A stretch of DNA of 64,000 nt from Bordetella trematum (GTDB taxonomy: Bacteria > Pseudomonadota > Gammaproteobacteria > Burkholderiales > Burkholderiaceae_B), in NCBI RefSeq assembly GCF_900078335.1, contig NZ_FKBR01000033.1, positions 186,195-250,194 of the forward strand, written 5' to 3'. The number at the start of each line of letters is the position of its first letter. The stretch's first letter is position 1. Below, in pieces: positions 1-8,863 of the stretch. The position numbers were made by a program, and so were the translations under genes. Under the pieces are notes generated by a model. The model was given only the letters and a program-made list of their open reading frames with translations. It searched no databases and had not been told where the DNA came from.

Positions 1-596
1 CGCATCTGCGGCGATACCTCGGCCGACAGGGAAATGGGCAGGTCCAGGTGGCGCTGCAGGATCTCGCGCGCGCGCCGCTCGTGGGCGTCGTTCATGTATG
101 AGTGGATGAAGCCCACGGCAACGGCTTCGTAGCCAGCGTGCTTGATCTGGCGGGCGATGTCTTCCAGCGCCGCCTCGTCCAGCGGCTGCAGCTCTTCGCC
201 CTGGGCGCTGATGCGGCCCGCGACGCTGTAGCGATCCTCGCGGGGAATCAGGGGGGGCGGCAGCGTGATGTTCAGGTCGTACTGCTCGAAGCGGTTCTCC
301 GTGCGCATCTCGATCACGTCCCTGAACCCCTCGGTGGTAATCAGCGCGGTGCGCGCGCCGCGCCGCTCGATCAGGGCGTTGGTCGCCAGGGTGGTGCCGT
401 GGATGATGAGGTCGATGTCGGCCAGCGAGATGCCAGCGTTGCCGGCAACGATGGCGATGGCATCCAGGATGCCCTGTTCCGGCGCCGCATAGTTGGTCAG
501 TACCTTGGTGGAGTACAGCGTGCCGCGCACATCCAGCGCGACGTCCGTGAAGGTGCCGCCGATGTCGGCGCCCAGGCGTATGTCTTGGCCCATCAT
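1..596 (-). CDS. Hydantoinase/oxoprolinase A-type subunit, N-terminal part (cut by window edge)
   Basis: Only about 198 N-terminal codons are visible; the gene continues off the left edge. The protein opens with an ASKHA-type phosphate-binding loop (DIGGTFTD near residue 10), followed by HGTTLATNALIERRG around residue 65, both hallmarks of the HyuA / 5-oxoprolinase N-terminal domain. The family hydrolyses hydantoins, 5-oxoproline or related cyclic amides with ATP, or carboxylates ketones, usually with a HyuB partner that would lie further left. The ATG at 596 overlaps the stop of the upstream ThDP-enzyme gene as ATGA, so the two are translationally coupled; ATG 593 is an alternative. The substrate cannot be told from this fragment. 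Confidence 0.85.
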   Translation of the reverse strand, partial: MMGQDIRLGADIGGTFTDVALDVRGTLYSTKVLTNYAAPEQGILDAIAIVAGNAGISLADIDLIIHGTTLATNALIERRGARTALITTEGFRDVIEMRTENRFEQYDLNITLPPPLIPREDRYSVAGRISAQGEELQPLDEAALEDIARQIKHAGYEAVAVGFIHSYMNDAHERRAREILQRHLDLPISLSAEVSPQM

Positions 597-2275
597 GAGG
601 TGATTTCCTTTGCTGCGAGCGCCTGCTGGCGGATCTGGTTGAGCGTCTGGCGGGGGGTAATGGCTTCGGGAGCGATGACCAGCTCGAGCAGCGCGCCGCT
701 GCCCGAGGCACGCGCGCGTTCGAAGGCGGCCGGGAACTCGCCGGTGGCCTCGACACGCTCGGCGTGCATGCCGTAGGCCTTGGCCAGCGCGACGAAATCC
801 GGATTGCGGCTCATGGTGGTGCCGCTCACCCGTTCCGGATAATGGCGCTCCTGATGGGCGCGGATGGTGCCGTAGATGCCGTTGTTGAGCACCAGGACGA
901 TGGGCTGGGCGCCGGCCTGCAGGGCGGTGGCCAGCTCGGTGCAGTTCATCTGGAAATCTCCGTCGCCGGCAAAGCACACCACGGTCCGTTCCGGGTGGAC
1001 GATCTTGGCGGCAATCGCTGCCGGCAGGCCGTAGCCCATCGCGCCCGATTGCGGGCCAAGCAGGCGGGCCCGGGGGCCATAGCGGAAGAACTTGCCCGGC
1101 CACACCGTGAAGTTGCCGGCGCCATTGGTGAGGATGGCGTCGTCCGGGAGGGCTTGCCTCAGGTAGGCGCAGACCTTGCCCATATCTACCGGCGAGGGCA
1201 GATCGGGCAGCTCGAAGGCCGCTTCGTAGGCCTGGCGAGCCTGGGCGCGCCAGGACGCCCAGCTTCCTTGCACGGGCTCCAGTGCCCCCAGTGCCTGGGC
1301 GAAAGCGTTGGGGCCGGCCTGGATGGCCAGCGCGGGACGATAGATCTTGCCCAGTTCGAGGTCGCTCGCGTGGACGTGGACCAGCGTCTGTCCGGGTTCT
1401 GGCACCGATAGCAGGGTGTAGCCTTCGGTGGAGTTCTCTCCGAAACGGTTGTTGATGGCGAGGATCAGGTCGGCGTCCCGGATCAGGGTCCTGACCGACG
1501 GGCTCATGCCCACTCCGGCCTCGCCGCAGAATACCGGCGAGTGATTGTCGAACTGGTCCTGATAGCGGAACACCGCCACCACCGGGATGTCGCTGGCCTC
1601 GGCAAAGCGCTGGATGGGCCCGGTTCCCGACTCGTCCCAGTTGCAGCCGCCCAGCAGGATCACCGGGCGCTGCGCCTTGAGCAGGTGCGCGCGCAGCGCC
1701 TGCATGGAGGCGGCCGCCGGCGCCGGCTCATGCACCTGTACCGGGCCGCGCAGCGGCTCGGCGGTCGTGAGCGTGGTCAGCATGTCTTCGGGCAGCGCGA
1801 CCACGACCGGCCCCGGACGACCCGAGATGGCCATGGTCCAGGCGCGCGACAGGATCTCGGGGATGCGTTCGACCCGGTCGATCTCGACGGCCCACTTGGC
1901 CAGGGGCCCGAATGCGGCGCGATAGTCGACCTCCTGAAAGGCTTCGCGCCCTTTCATGTCGGTGCCCACCTGGCCCACGAAAAGGATCATGGGGGCGCTG
2001 TCCTGCAGCGCCGTGTGTACGCCGATCGATGCGTTGGTCGCGCCCGGGCCGCGTGTGACGAAGCAGATGCCGGGCGTGCGCGTGAGCTTGCCATAGGCCG
2101 CCGCCATGAAGGCGGCGCCGCCTTCGTTGCGGCACAGCACGAAATCCAATGTGCCGGCGGTGTCATGCAGCGCATCCAGCACCGCCAGGTAGCTTTCCCC
2201 CGGCACGCCGAAGCTCTTGGTCGCTCCCAACGCGACCAGGCTGTCGACGAGCAGCTTTCCCCCGTTTCTTTGCAT
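593..2275 (-). CDS. ThDP-dependent enzyme, acetolactate-synthase large-subunit type
   Basis: A 560-aa protein with the three-domain ThDP-enzyme layout. The cofactor-activating glutamate is E51 (CRNEGGAAFMAAAYGK), and the C-terminal ThDP/Mg motif runs from GDGDFQMN to LNNGIYG near residues 435-465. It resembles IlvB-like enzymes more than pyruvate oxidases or decarboxylases. No small regulatory subunit lies beside it, so a catabolic 2-keto-acid carboligase or decarboxylase is more likely than branched-chain synthesis; that is inference. I prefer ATG 2275, which has GGGGGA just upstream, over ATG 2287, which has no ribosome-binding site. It is the first gene of a leftward operon with the hydantoinase gene and is divergent from the TRAP transporter. 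Confidence 0.85.
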   Translation of the reverse strand: MQRNGGKLLVDSLVALGATKSFGVPGESYLAVLDALHDTAGTLDFVLCRNEGGAAFMAAAYGKLTRTPGICFVTRGPGATNASIGVHTALQDSAPMILFVGQVGTDMKGREAFQEVDYRAAFGPLAKWAVEIDRVERIPEILSRAWTMAISGRPGPVVVALPEDMLTTLTTAEPLRGPVQVHEPAPAAASMQALRAHLLKAQRPVILLGGCNWDESGTGPIQRFAEASDIPVVAVFRYQDQFDNHSPVFCGEAGVGMSPSVRTLIRDADLILAINNRFGENSTEGYTLLSVPEPGQTLVHVHASDLELGKIYRPALAIQAGPNAFAQALGALEPVQGSWASWRAQARQAYEAAFELPDLPSPVDMGKVCAYLRQALPDDAILTNGAGNFTVWPGKFFRYGPRARLLGPQSGAMGYGLPAAIAAKIVHPERTVVCFAGDGDFQMNCTELATALQAGAQPIVLVLNNGIYGTIRAHQERHYPERVSGTTMSRNPDFVALAKAYGMHAERVEATGEFPAAFERARASGSGALLELVIAPEAITPRQTLNQIRQQALAAKEITS

Positions 2276-2287
2276 GGTGTCCCCCAT

Positions 2288-2804
2288 CGTTTACTCGGGT
2301 TGGTGTGGTCAGGGCGCGCTGCGGACGGTTCAGCCAGGCGCGCCTCACAGCAGGAGATCATGCGATGAGTGCGCCATCTTGAAAATCAAGAAATTGATTT
2401 TTTTGGCAAGTTTTACTTGTTTGCTTCCCAGAGGAATCAACGCAAGAATTTGTCTGCGTGGCGACGTGCTTGGGAGTTGCCGGAGCGCCCCTGCCAGGCA
2501 GGGCTGGCGGCCTTGGGAGCGGGCCGTTTCCGGGGGTCTCCTGGGCTGCCAGATCCGCAGAGCGGGGACGCGCAGCGTTCGGAACGCTGCCGCCGGCCGG
2601 GGCGCAACAACGATCGCGATGCCACGCCGTGCACTTCGCGCAAGCGACAACCCCGCTTGACGGCCGGCCCTGCAGCAGAGCCCGGCCGGGCGGCGAGGTC
2701 CGCAACACGTCCGTGCATCCACAAGGCTTCAATGCACGATCGAGCTGTTCCACAAAGGTCCCAGAGACCGCCGCCACACAAGGCGAAAAATAGGGGAATT
2801 AATC
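2288..2804. promoter_or_regulatory. Divergent intergenic region between the ThDP enzyme and the TRAP operon
   Basis: This 517-bp stretch has no credible gene. Its left third (about 2380-2460) is clearly AT-richer than the surroundings and holds two adjacent palindromes, annotated separately. It must carry the promoters for both flanking operons. The right end supplies an AGGGGA ribosome-binding site for the TRAP receptor at 2805. I recognise nothing else; short reading frames on both strands look like chance frames in GC-rich DNA. Confidence 0.6.
2382..2419. promoter_or_regulatory. Paired palindromes, candidate operator
   Basis: AAAATCAA-GAAA-TTGATTTT (2382-2401, perfect 8-bp arms) is followed six bases later by CAAGT-TTT-ACTTG (2407-2419, perfect 5-bp arms). 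They sit in the AT-rich part of the divergent promoter region. The first could also act as a terminator, since its right arm runs into a T tract, but no gene ends here, so an operator for an unlinked regulator is the better reading. Confidence 0.35.
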
Positions 2805-3797
2805 ATGCGAACGATTGCAAAATGGATAGCCACGCTCAGCCTGGCGCTCCCGGCTGCGGCAGCCCATGCCCAGACCACCTGGACCATGGCGTCCGGCTAC
2901 CCTGAAAACAGTTTTTTTACCCAGAACATCCGCCAGTTCATCAACGAGGTCGAGAAGGAAAGCGGCGGACGGCTGAAGATCGACCTGCATCCCAATGACA
3001 CGCTGATCAAGCACGACGCCATCAAGCGTGCGGTGCAGACCGGCCAGATCCAGGCCGGGGAAGTACGGCTGGGCGTCCATGGCAATGAGGATCCCGTCTA
3101 CGCCCTGGATGGCCTGCCCAACATTGCCGGCAACTACGATGAGGCCTGGATGCTGATGCAGGCGCAGCAGCCTTACCTCGAGAAAATCCTGGGGCGCCAC
3201 AATATGCGCGCCATTGCCTTCGTGGCCTGGCCCGGCCAGGGGCTGTACACCAAGACGCCGCTCGCCTCGCCGGAGGACTTCAAGGGAAAGCGCCTGCGCA
3301 TCTACTCCCAGCCGACCCTGAAGATGGGCCAGATGCTGGGATTCCAGGCCACTATCCTGCCCTTTGCCGAAGTGCCGCAGGCCTTCGCCACCGGCCTGAT
3401 CGATTCGCTGTTCACGAGTGCGCAGACCGGCATCGACACCCAGGCCTGGGATAACGTGAAGTACTTCATGTACACCGGAACGCTGCACAACAAGAACATG
3501 CTCGTCGTCAATGAGCGCGCCCTCAAGCGCCTGGATGATGATCTGCAGAAAATCGTGCTCGAGGCCGGCGAGCGCGCCAGCAAGCGCGGGTTCGAAATGA
3601 GCCGCAAGGCCAGCGACGACACCATCGCCACCTTGCGTGAGCATGGCATGGAGGTTTCCGAGGCGCCCGAATCGATCCTCAAGAAGTTCTCCGAGGTCGG
3701 CCAGGCCATGATCGAGGACTGGCGCAAGACCGCCAATCCCGAGCAGCAGAAAGTGCTCGATACCTATCTGGAAATGAAGCAGAAGGCCGGGGGCTGA
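2805..3797 (+). CDS. dctP: TRAP transporter periplasmic solute receptor, DctP family
   Basis: A 330-aa secreted protein with a signal peptide ending near AAAAHAQ (residues 1-23). It has the DctP fold, including the conserved arginine region GKRLRIYSQ around residue 165 that binds the carboxylate of the ligand. TRAP receptors deliver organic acids to a Na+-driven permease. The two permease genes follow directly (3-bp and 24-bp gaps), giving a complete P-Q-M system. The ligand is not predictable from sequence alone; the divergent hydantoinase and ThDP enzyme suggest a keto acid or cyclic-amide product. The start has AGGGGA upstream. Confidence 0.93.
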   Translation: MRTIAKWIATLSLALPAAAAHAQTTWTMASGYPENSFFTQNIRQFINEVEKESGGRLKIDLHPNDTLIKHDAIKRAVQTGQIQAGEVRLGVHGNEDPVYALDGLPNIAGNYDEAWMLMQAQQPYLEKILGRHNMRAIAFVAWPGQGLYTKTPLASPEDFKGKRLRIYSQPTLKMGQMLGFQATILPFAEVPQAFATGLIDSLFTSAQTGIDTQAWDNVKYFMYTGTLHNKNMLVVNERALKRLDDDLQKIVLEAGERASKRGFEMSRKASDDTIATLREHGMEVSEAPESILKKFSEVGQAMIEDWRKTANPEQQKVLDTYLEMKQKAGG

Positions 3798-3800
3798 GCC

Positions 3801-4310
3801 ATGCGGACCTTTCTGAATGGCCTGTACAAGGCCAGCGGATTGGCTGCCGCCTGTTTTCTGGCAGCCATCGCGCTGGCCGTCGTGGTCCAGGTGGCCGGGC
3901 GCGTGTGGGGCATGACGGTCGACTCGACCGAGATATCGGGGTTCTTCATGGCGGCCTCGACCTTCCTGGGTCTGGCCTACACCTTCCGCGAGGGAGGCCA
4001 TATCCGCATCGAGCTGCTGGCCAGCCGTCTCGAGGGGGCGGCACGCAAGGCGCTTGAGCTCTGGAGTTGCCTGGTCGGCGCGGCGCTCACGGGCTATGTC
4101 TCGGTGTACGCCGTGATCTTCGCCTACGAGTCCCATGAGTTCAACGACATCAGCCCCGGGGTGCTGGCGATTCCTTTCTGGATTCCGCAGGCCGGCATGG
4201 CCGCCGGCCTGTTGATCCTGACGGTGGCCCTGCTGGACGCCGCCTGGCAGGTGGCGCATGGTCGCAAGGCCGGCTATGAACACAACGAAGATGCGGTGCT
4301 GGGTGAATGA
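3801..4310 (+). CDS. dctQ: TRAP transporter small permease, DctQ family
   Basis: A 169-aa integral membrane protein with four predicted hydrophobic segments (about residues 12-34, 45-65, 88-110 and 130-152), the normal DctQ size and topology. It is the small membrane subunit joining the receptor and the large permease. It starts 3 bp after dctP and precedes dctM by 24 bp, so the three are one transcription unit. Confidence 0.9.
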   Translation: MRTFLNGLYKASGLAAACFLAAIALAVVVQVAGRVWGMTVDSTEISGFFMAASTFLGLAYTFREGGHIRIELLASRLEGAARKALELWSCLVGAALTGYVSVYAVIFAYESHEFNDISPGVLAIPFWIPQAGMAAGLLILTVALLDAAWQVAHGRKAGYEHNEDAVLGE

Positions 4311-4334
4311 ACCGGCAGCCAAAGGCAGAACGTA

Positions 4335-5645
4335 ATGGGTGAATCGACAACTTTGCTGGCCGGCCTTTTGATGCTGGTCGCCCTGCTGTTGCTGCTCGCC
4401 AGCGGATTGTGGGTATCGCTGTCGCTGCTGGCCATCAGCATTCTGGGTCTGGTGCTGTTCACGGAGGCGCCGGTCGGGACATTGGTGGTCTCCACCATCT
4501 GGGATGGCAGCTGGTCCTGGGCGATGACGGCCCTGCCTCTGTTCATCTGGATGGGCGAGATTCTGGCCCGGACCCGGCTGTCCGAGGACATGTTCAAGGG
4601 GCTCGCACCCTGGGTGAACTGGCTGCCCGGCCGGCTGTTGCATGTCAATGTGCTGGGCTGCGGCATGATGGCGGCCGTGGCGGGCTCGTCATCCGTCACG
4701 TGCGCGACGGTGGCGCGCATGTCGTTGCCGGAACTGAAGCGGCGCGGCTATCCCGAAGGCATGATGCTGGGCACTCTGGCGGGATCGGGCACCCTGGGGC
4801 TCATGATTCCGCCGTCCATCATCATGATTGTCTACGGCGTCACGGCCCAGCAGTCGGTGGCCCGGCTGTTCATGGCCGGCATTTTGCCCGGCCTGCTGTT
4901 GATGGCGCTTTTCATGGGCTACGTGATGCTCTGGTCGATGATGCATCGCGATCAGGTGCCGCCGCGTGATCCGCCCATGCCGTTGCGCGCCAAGCTCTGG
5001 AATTCGCGTCGCCTCATTCCGGTGGCGCTGTTGATCGTGACCGTGATCGGCACGATTTATGGCGGCGTGGCCACGCCGACCGAGGCGGCCACCTTCGGCG
5101 TGCTGGGCGCACTTGTCCTGGCGGCAGCCACAGGCGGGCTGAGCTGGCGCAGCCTGGGAGAGAGCCTGCTGTCGGCGATGAAGATATCCTGCATGATCTC
5201 TTTCATCGTGGTCTGCGCGGCGGTGTTGTCCATTACGGTCGGCTTTCTCGGCATTCCGCAGGTGCTGGCCGCCAGCGTGCAGGCCATGGATCTGTCGCCC
5301 ATGATGCTGTTGCTGGTATTGACGGCGTGCTTTCTGGTGCTGGGCTGCTTTCTGGAGGGCATTTCGATCCTGGTGCTCAGCAGCGCGGTGGTGCTGCCCA
5401 TGGTGCAGGCAGCGGGCATCGATCTGCTGTGGTTCGGCATCTACATCATCATCGTGATCGAGATTGCGCAGCTCACGCCGCCGCTGGGCTTCAACCTCTT
5501 CGTGCTGCAATCCATGACGGGCCGCAGCATCTGGACGATCATCCTGGCATCACTGCCTTTCATCGGCTTGCTGCTGCTGGCCGTGGTGCTGATCACCGTG
5601 TTTCCCCAGATCGTCACTCTGGTGCCCGACATGATGATGCGCTAG
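4335..5645 (+). CDS. dctM: TRAP transporter large permease, DctM family
   Basis: A 436-aa protein with many hydrophobic helices and the DctM signature stretches AAVAGSSSVTCATVARMSLPE (about residues 113-133) and GSGTLGLMIPPSIIMIVYG. It forms the Na+-coupled translocation channel. It is the last gene of the TRAP operon, followed within 25 bp by a strong terminator. The length is normal for the family. Confidence 0.93.
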   Translation: MGESTTLLAGLLMLVALLLLLASGLWVSLSLLAISILGLVLFTEAPVGTLVVSTIWDGSWSWAMTALPLFIWMGEILARTRLSEDMFKGLAPWVNWLPGRLLHVNVLGCGMMAAVAGSSSVTCATVARMSLPELKRRGYPEGMMLGTLAGSGTLGLMIPPSIIMIVYGVTAQQSVARLFMAGILPGLLLMALFMGYVMLWSMMHRDQVPPRDPPMPLRAKLWNSRRLIPVALLIVTVIGTIYGGVATPTEAATFGVLGALVLAAATGGLSWRSLGESLLSAMKISCMISFIVVCAAVLSITVGFLGIPQVLAASVQAMDLSPMMLLLVLTACFLVLGCFLEGISILVLSSAVVLPMVQAAGIDLLWFGIYIIIVIEIAQLTPPLGFNLFVLQSMTGRSIWTIILASLPFIGLLLLAVVLITVFPQIVTLVPDMMMR

Positions 5646-5667
5646 GGTGGCGGGTCGTTCGTCATGG

Positions 5668-5703
5668 AAAAGCGCCGCCGGCCATTGGCCGGCGGCGCTT
5701 TTT
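5668..5703. terminator. Bidirectional rho-independent terminator
   Basis: AAAAGCGCCGCCGGCC and its exact complement flank a very short ATT/GGCC-side loop, with A/T tracts on both outer sides. It lies between the convergent dctM and AEC-transporter genes and can end transcripts from both. Confidence 0.85.
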
Positions 5704-5748
5704 CCCGGGGCCCTGGCCCGGCAACCCGATGAGGGGCTGCCGCGGGGA

Positions 5749-6693
5749 TCAGGCCGTGAACCAGATGAACATCCCCATGGTGAGGATGGAGAGCAGGGTG
5801 CTCCAGAACAGGGTTGACGCCATCTCCTGGGTGCCGCATTTGTATTCGACCGCGAAGATGACGGCGATGGAGGCGGTGGGAATGGCCAGGGTGACGCTGA
5901 CCAGGCCGCGTTCGGTGACCGGCACGCCGAAGACCAGCATGAGCGCCAGGATGATGCCGGGCAGCAGCAGGTTCTTGCTGATAACGTTGACAATGACGGG
6001 CAGCGAGACACTGACCTTCTGCGAGAACAGCACGATACCTACCGCAAACAAGGCCACGCCGCCGGTGGATTGGCCCAGCAGCGTGAACGAACCCTTGAGC
6101 GAGCGCGGCAGCTCCAGCCCGCTCAGCAAGAGGATGAACGCCAGCACCGGGGCCCAGACCACGGGTTGCCGGATGGCGTTGAGCAGGCTGGCGCCGGCGA
6201 TGGCGAGCGCGCTCTTGCGTGGGGCGGAGGCATCCTGTTGGCCGCCGACCAGGAAGATCAGCGCCAGGGGGACCTGCACCAGGTTCATCAGCAGGCTGCC
6301 GGTGGCGATGGCGATGTCGGCCCCGTTGGGGTAGAGCACCCCCAGCACCGGCGTGCCGACGAAGGGGACGGCCGGCCCGGCGATGGCAATGGCGCGCAAG
6401 GCCGCCAGTTGCGCGCTGGAGCGGAACACGAAGCGCGAGAGCACGAACACCAGTATCAGCCCGCCGACCATGCCGACCGCGGTCCAGACAAAGAGCGGGA
6501 TGTTCTGGGTAATGGCCGACAGCGAGGTGCTGAGGATGCCTGCAAACAGCATGAGCGGCAGGGCATAGAGCATGACCATGCGGTTCAGCACCGTGGCCTG
6601 GTCCTGGGAAAAGCTGCGCTCCCAGCCTGCGAAGTAGCCCAGCATCAGGGTGACGACGATGGGCAGCAACGCCGTGATGATGGTTTCCAGCAT
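5749..6693 (-). CDS. AEC-family permease (auxin efflux carrier type)
   Basis: A 314-aa inner-membrane protein with about ten hydrophobic segments in the AEC arrangement: an N-terminal MLETIITALLPIVVTLMLGYFAGW and a GLVSVTLAIPTASIAVIFA stretch near the C terminus, where the family has a conserved Pro/Ala-rich crossover. Bacterial members include malonate and other organic-acid carriers. It lies 132 bp downstream of a benzoylformate-decarboxylase-like gene on the same strand, so it may move a substrate or product of that enzyme. The substrate is unknown. Confidence 0.85.
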   Translation of the reverse strand: MLETIITALLPIVVTLMLGYFAGWERSFSQDQATVLNRMVMLYALPLMLFAGILSTSLSAITQNIPLFVWTAVGMVGGLILVFVLSRFVFRSSAQLAALRAIAIAGPAVPFVGTPVLGVLYPNGADIAIATGSLLMNLVQVPLALIFLVGGQQDASAPRKSALAIAGASLLNAIRQPVVWAPVLAFILLLSGLELPRSLKGSFTLLGQSTGGVALFAVGIVLFSQKVSVSLPVIVNVISKNLLLPGIILALMLVFGVPVTERGLVSVTLAIPTASIAVIFAVEYKCGTQEMASTLFWSTLLSILTMGMFIWFTA

Positions 6694-6782
6694 GACGTTC
6701 TATCTCCGATCAGCAGCAAGGGGGAGGCGCCTGCCGTCCACCCCCGATACCGCGACGGGAGAGGCCAGCCGGCGGCCGCAGA

Positions 6783-6805
6783 CCGGCACCGACGCGCGGT
6801 GCCGG
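6783..6805. other. GC-rich hairpin after the decarboxylase gene
   Basis: CCGGCACC and its complement GGTGCCGG flank a 7-nt loop, downstream of the decarboxylase gene and upstream of the AEC permease. There is no T tract on either side, so it is a weak attenuator or an mRNA end-stabilising stem rather than a clear terminator. Confidence 0.3.
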
Positions 6806-6825
6806 CTGTCAGTCAGCCCGGTGAC

Positions 6826-8460
6826 TCACAGCAAGGGCGGGATGGTGGGCAGCACCGGCACTTCGAGCACGGTGGGACCCTTGCGCGTGAAGGCCTCGGC
6901 GCAAGCGGCGCGCACTTCGTCCAGGGTTTCGGCGCGCACGCCATGCGCGCCGTATCCCTTGGCCAGGGCCACGAAATCCAGGCCGGGCAGATCCAGGCCC
7001 GGTACGCCGGGGGTTTCTTCCAGCACGGCGAACGACTTCAGGATGCCGTACTGCTCGTTGCGCGGCACCACGAACAGAATCGGCAGTTGATGCTGGACGG
7101 CTGTCCACAGGCCCTGGATCGAGTACTGGAAGGAGCCGTCGCCGATGATCGCCAGTACCGGCCGGTGGCGCCCGCTGTCGCGCTCGGCGAGCGCGATGCC
7201 GATGCTGGCGGGCAGGTTCCAGCCCAGGCTGCCGCTGGCGAAGGTATAGAAAGAGTCCGGACGGTCGATCGGCCAGGCCGTGTGCAGTTCGCCCAGGTTG
7301 GAGGGCGACTCTTCGACCAGCACGGTGTCCGCCGGCGTGGCGGCGCGCAGGCCCTTGAACAGGGCCAGGGACGACAGCTTGCCGGGCTTGTCCTGCGCAT
7401 CGGCGCTGGCGGCCGGGTGCGGCGCCAGGCCGTGGGCCTGCTTGACGACCGGCGCGGCCGGCGCGCTGCGGCCCTGCACGAGTTTCTCCAGCGCCTGCAG
7501 CGACAGCACCGCATCGCCAAGCAGGCTGTCGCCTACCGGTGCACGGCCGGACTCGGAGGGGTCGTCCGTGATGTGCAGCAGGCGCATGCCGGCGGGGATG
7601 TACTCTCCCTCGACATAGGGGTAGTAGCGGAAGACCGGCGCCCCGATCACGATGGCCAGGTCATGGCCGGCCAGCTTCTTGGACAGGGGGCCGATGGCAA
7701 AGGGCAGACCGCCGCTGTAGAGCGGATGCGTTTCGGGAAAGGGCGGTCGCTCGGATGCCGGGGCGGCGTAGACGTGCGCCTGCAGCTTCTCTGCCAAGGC
7801 AATGGCCTGTTGCCAGCCATCGCCTCGCGCGATGGCCGATCCGTAGATCAGGGCCGGATGGCGGGCGCGCGACAGCGCCTCGGCGAACTCGGCGATGCGA
7901 TCGGGGTCGGGCGCGATGCGGGTGGTGACCGATCGCAGCACGGCCGGGCCGGTGGCCGGTTTGTCCCAATCATCCAGCGGGATGGAGAGGAACACCGGGC
8001 CAGCCGGCGGCTGCATGGCCATGGCATAGGCGCGCATGAAGGCGGCGGGCACGTCTTCGGCGCGCACCGGCTCATAGCTCCATTTGACCCACGGCTTGGG
8101 CAGCAGCGCGGGTTCGACGTTGGTGAGCCAGGGCTCCATCAGCAGCATGTCGCGCGTCTGATTGCCCGCCGTGATGATCAGCGGCGTCTTGTTCTGCGAG
8201 GCGGTCAGGATGTTGCTCATCGCATTGCTCAGGCCGGCCGAGGTATGCACGTTGACCAGCGCCGGGCGCCGGTTGGCCTGCGCAAAGCCGTCGGCAGCGC
8301 CAACGGCGGAGGATTCATGCAGGGTCTGGATATAGCGGAAGTCTTTCGGGAAATCCTTCAGGAAGGTTTCCTCGGTCGAGCCGGGATTGCCGAATATGGT
8401 GGTCAGGCCGAGGTCGCGCAGTAGTTGAAAAGTGACTTCACGAATGGTCTTGTCTGACAT
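6826..8460 (-). CDS. mdlC: Benzoylformate-decarboxylase-like ThDP enzyme
   Basis: A 544-aa protein that aligns along its length with Pseudomonas putida benzoylformate decarboxylase as I remember it: GNPGS (S28, equal to Ser26), LHESS (E49, the cofactor glutamate), NVHTSAG (H72, equal to His70), KWSYEP, and the ThDP motif GDGSFQYS. These enzymes decarboxylate aromatic 2-keto acids to aldehydes. One active-site residue differs: His281 of the reference falls on Tyr280 here (GAPVFRYYPY). The NNGTYG motif reads RNEQYG. Substrate use may therefore differ. I start at ATG 8460, which has GGAG upstream and the family N terminus; an upstream in-frame ATG adds 27 unrelated residues. The symbol marks family only. 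Confidence 0.82.
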   Translation of the reverse strand: MSDKTIREVTFQLLRDLGLTTIFGNPGSTEETFLKDFPKDFRYIQTLHESSAVGAADGFAQANRRPALVNVHTSAGLSNAMSNILTASQNKTPLIITAGNQTRDMLLMEPWLTNVEPALLPKPWVKWSYEPVRAEDVPAAFMRAYAMAMQPPAGPVFLSIPLDDWDKPATGPAVLRSVTTRIAPDPDRIAEFAEALSRARHPALIYGSAIARGDGWQQAIALAEKLQAHVYAAPASERPPFPETHPLYSGGLPFAIGPLSKKLAGHDLAIVIGAPVFRYYPYVEGEYIPAGMRLLHITDDPSESGRAPVGDSLLGDAVLSLQALEKLVQGRSAPAAPVVKQAHGLAPHPAASADAQDKPGKLSSLALFKGLRAATPADTVLVEESPSNLGELHTAWPIDRPDSFYTFASGSLGWNLPASIGIALAERDSGRHRPVLAIIGDGSFQYSIQGLWTAVQHQLPILFVVPRNEQYGILKSFAVLEETPGVPGLDLPGLDFVALAKGYGAHGVRAETLDEVRAACAEAFTRKGPTVLEVPVLPTIPPLL

Positions 8461-8863
8461 GCTGGCTCCGACGATGAGGGATGAGAGGGAAAGACGGTCT
8501 TTGCCTTCTGAATAACCTTGCAGCTGCCAATGTACCGGCATGACATGAAACGTAGATGTCCGCGGTGATTATCTTCCGGGGTTTGCAGGGCCGTAATGGA
8601 GGTATTTTCGGAAACAGAGGCGATTGCCTCCCGGCCGGCCCGGAGTCTGTCCGTTTTACTATGAAACGAAAGGGGTTTCTTGATTTTTTCCAAGGTTTGC
8701 TGGATAACCCTGCCGTGGCGTTTTTTTAGTAAACGGCGACTTAATCGGGGTTATTGGCAAATCAATGAATTCTCAGTATGGCGCGCCTGTATGCCGGTTA
8801 TTTGAAAACCGAGAACGCAAGGCGCGGCCACCAGGAAAATCACGCGCCCAGCGCGTGCGCGGC
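8461..8863. promoter_or_regulatory. 403-bp upstream region of the decarboxylase gene
   Basis: There is no credible gene. The stretch 8640-8780 is AT-richer than the surroundings and carries a short inverted repeat (CGTTT...AAACG, about 8719-8735). It should hold the promoter of the leftward decarboxylase gene and any terminator of the alcohol-dehydrogenase operon. I see no convincing -35/-10 pair. Confidence 0.45.

Noticed and set aside
6070-8424. 784-codon open frame on the plus strand opposite the decarboxylase and AEC genes
   Set aside because: It is antisense to well-supported genes, has no recognisable domain and has the Arg/Gly/Gln/His-rich composition of a shadow frame in GC-rich DNA.
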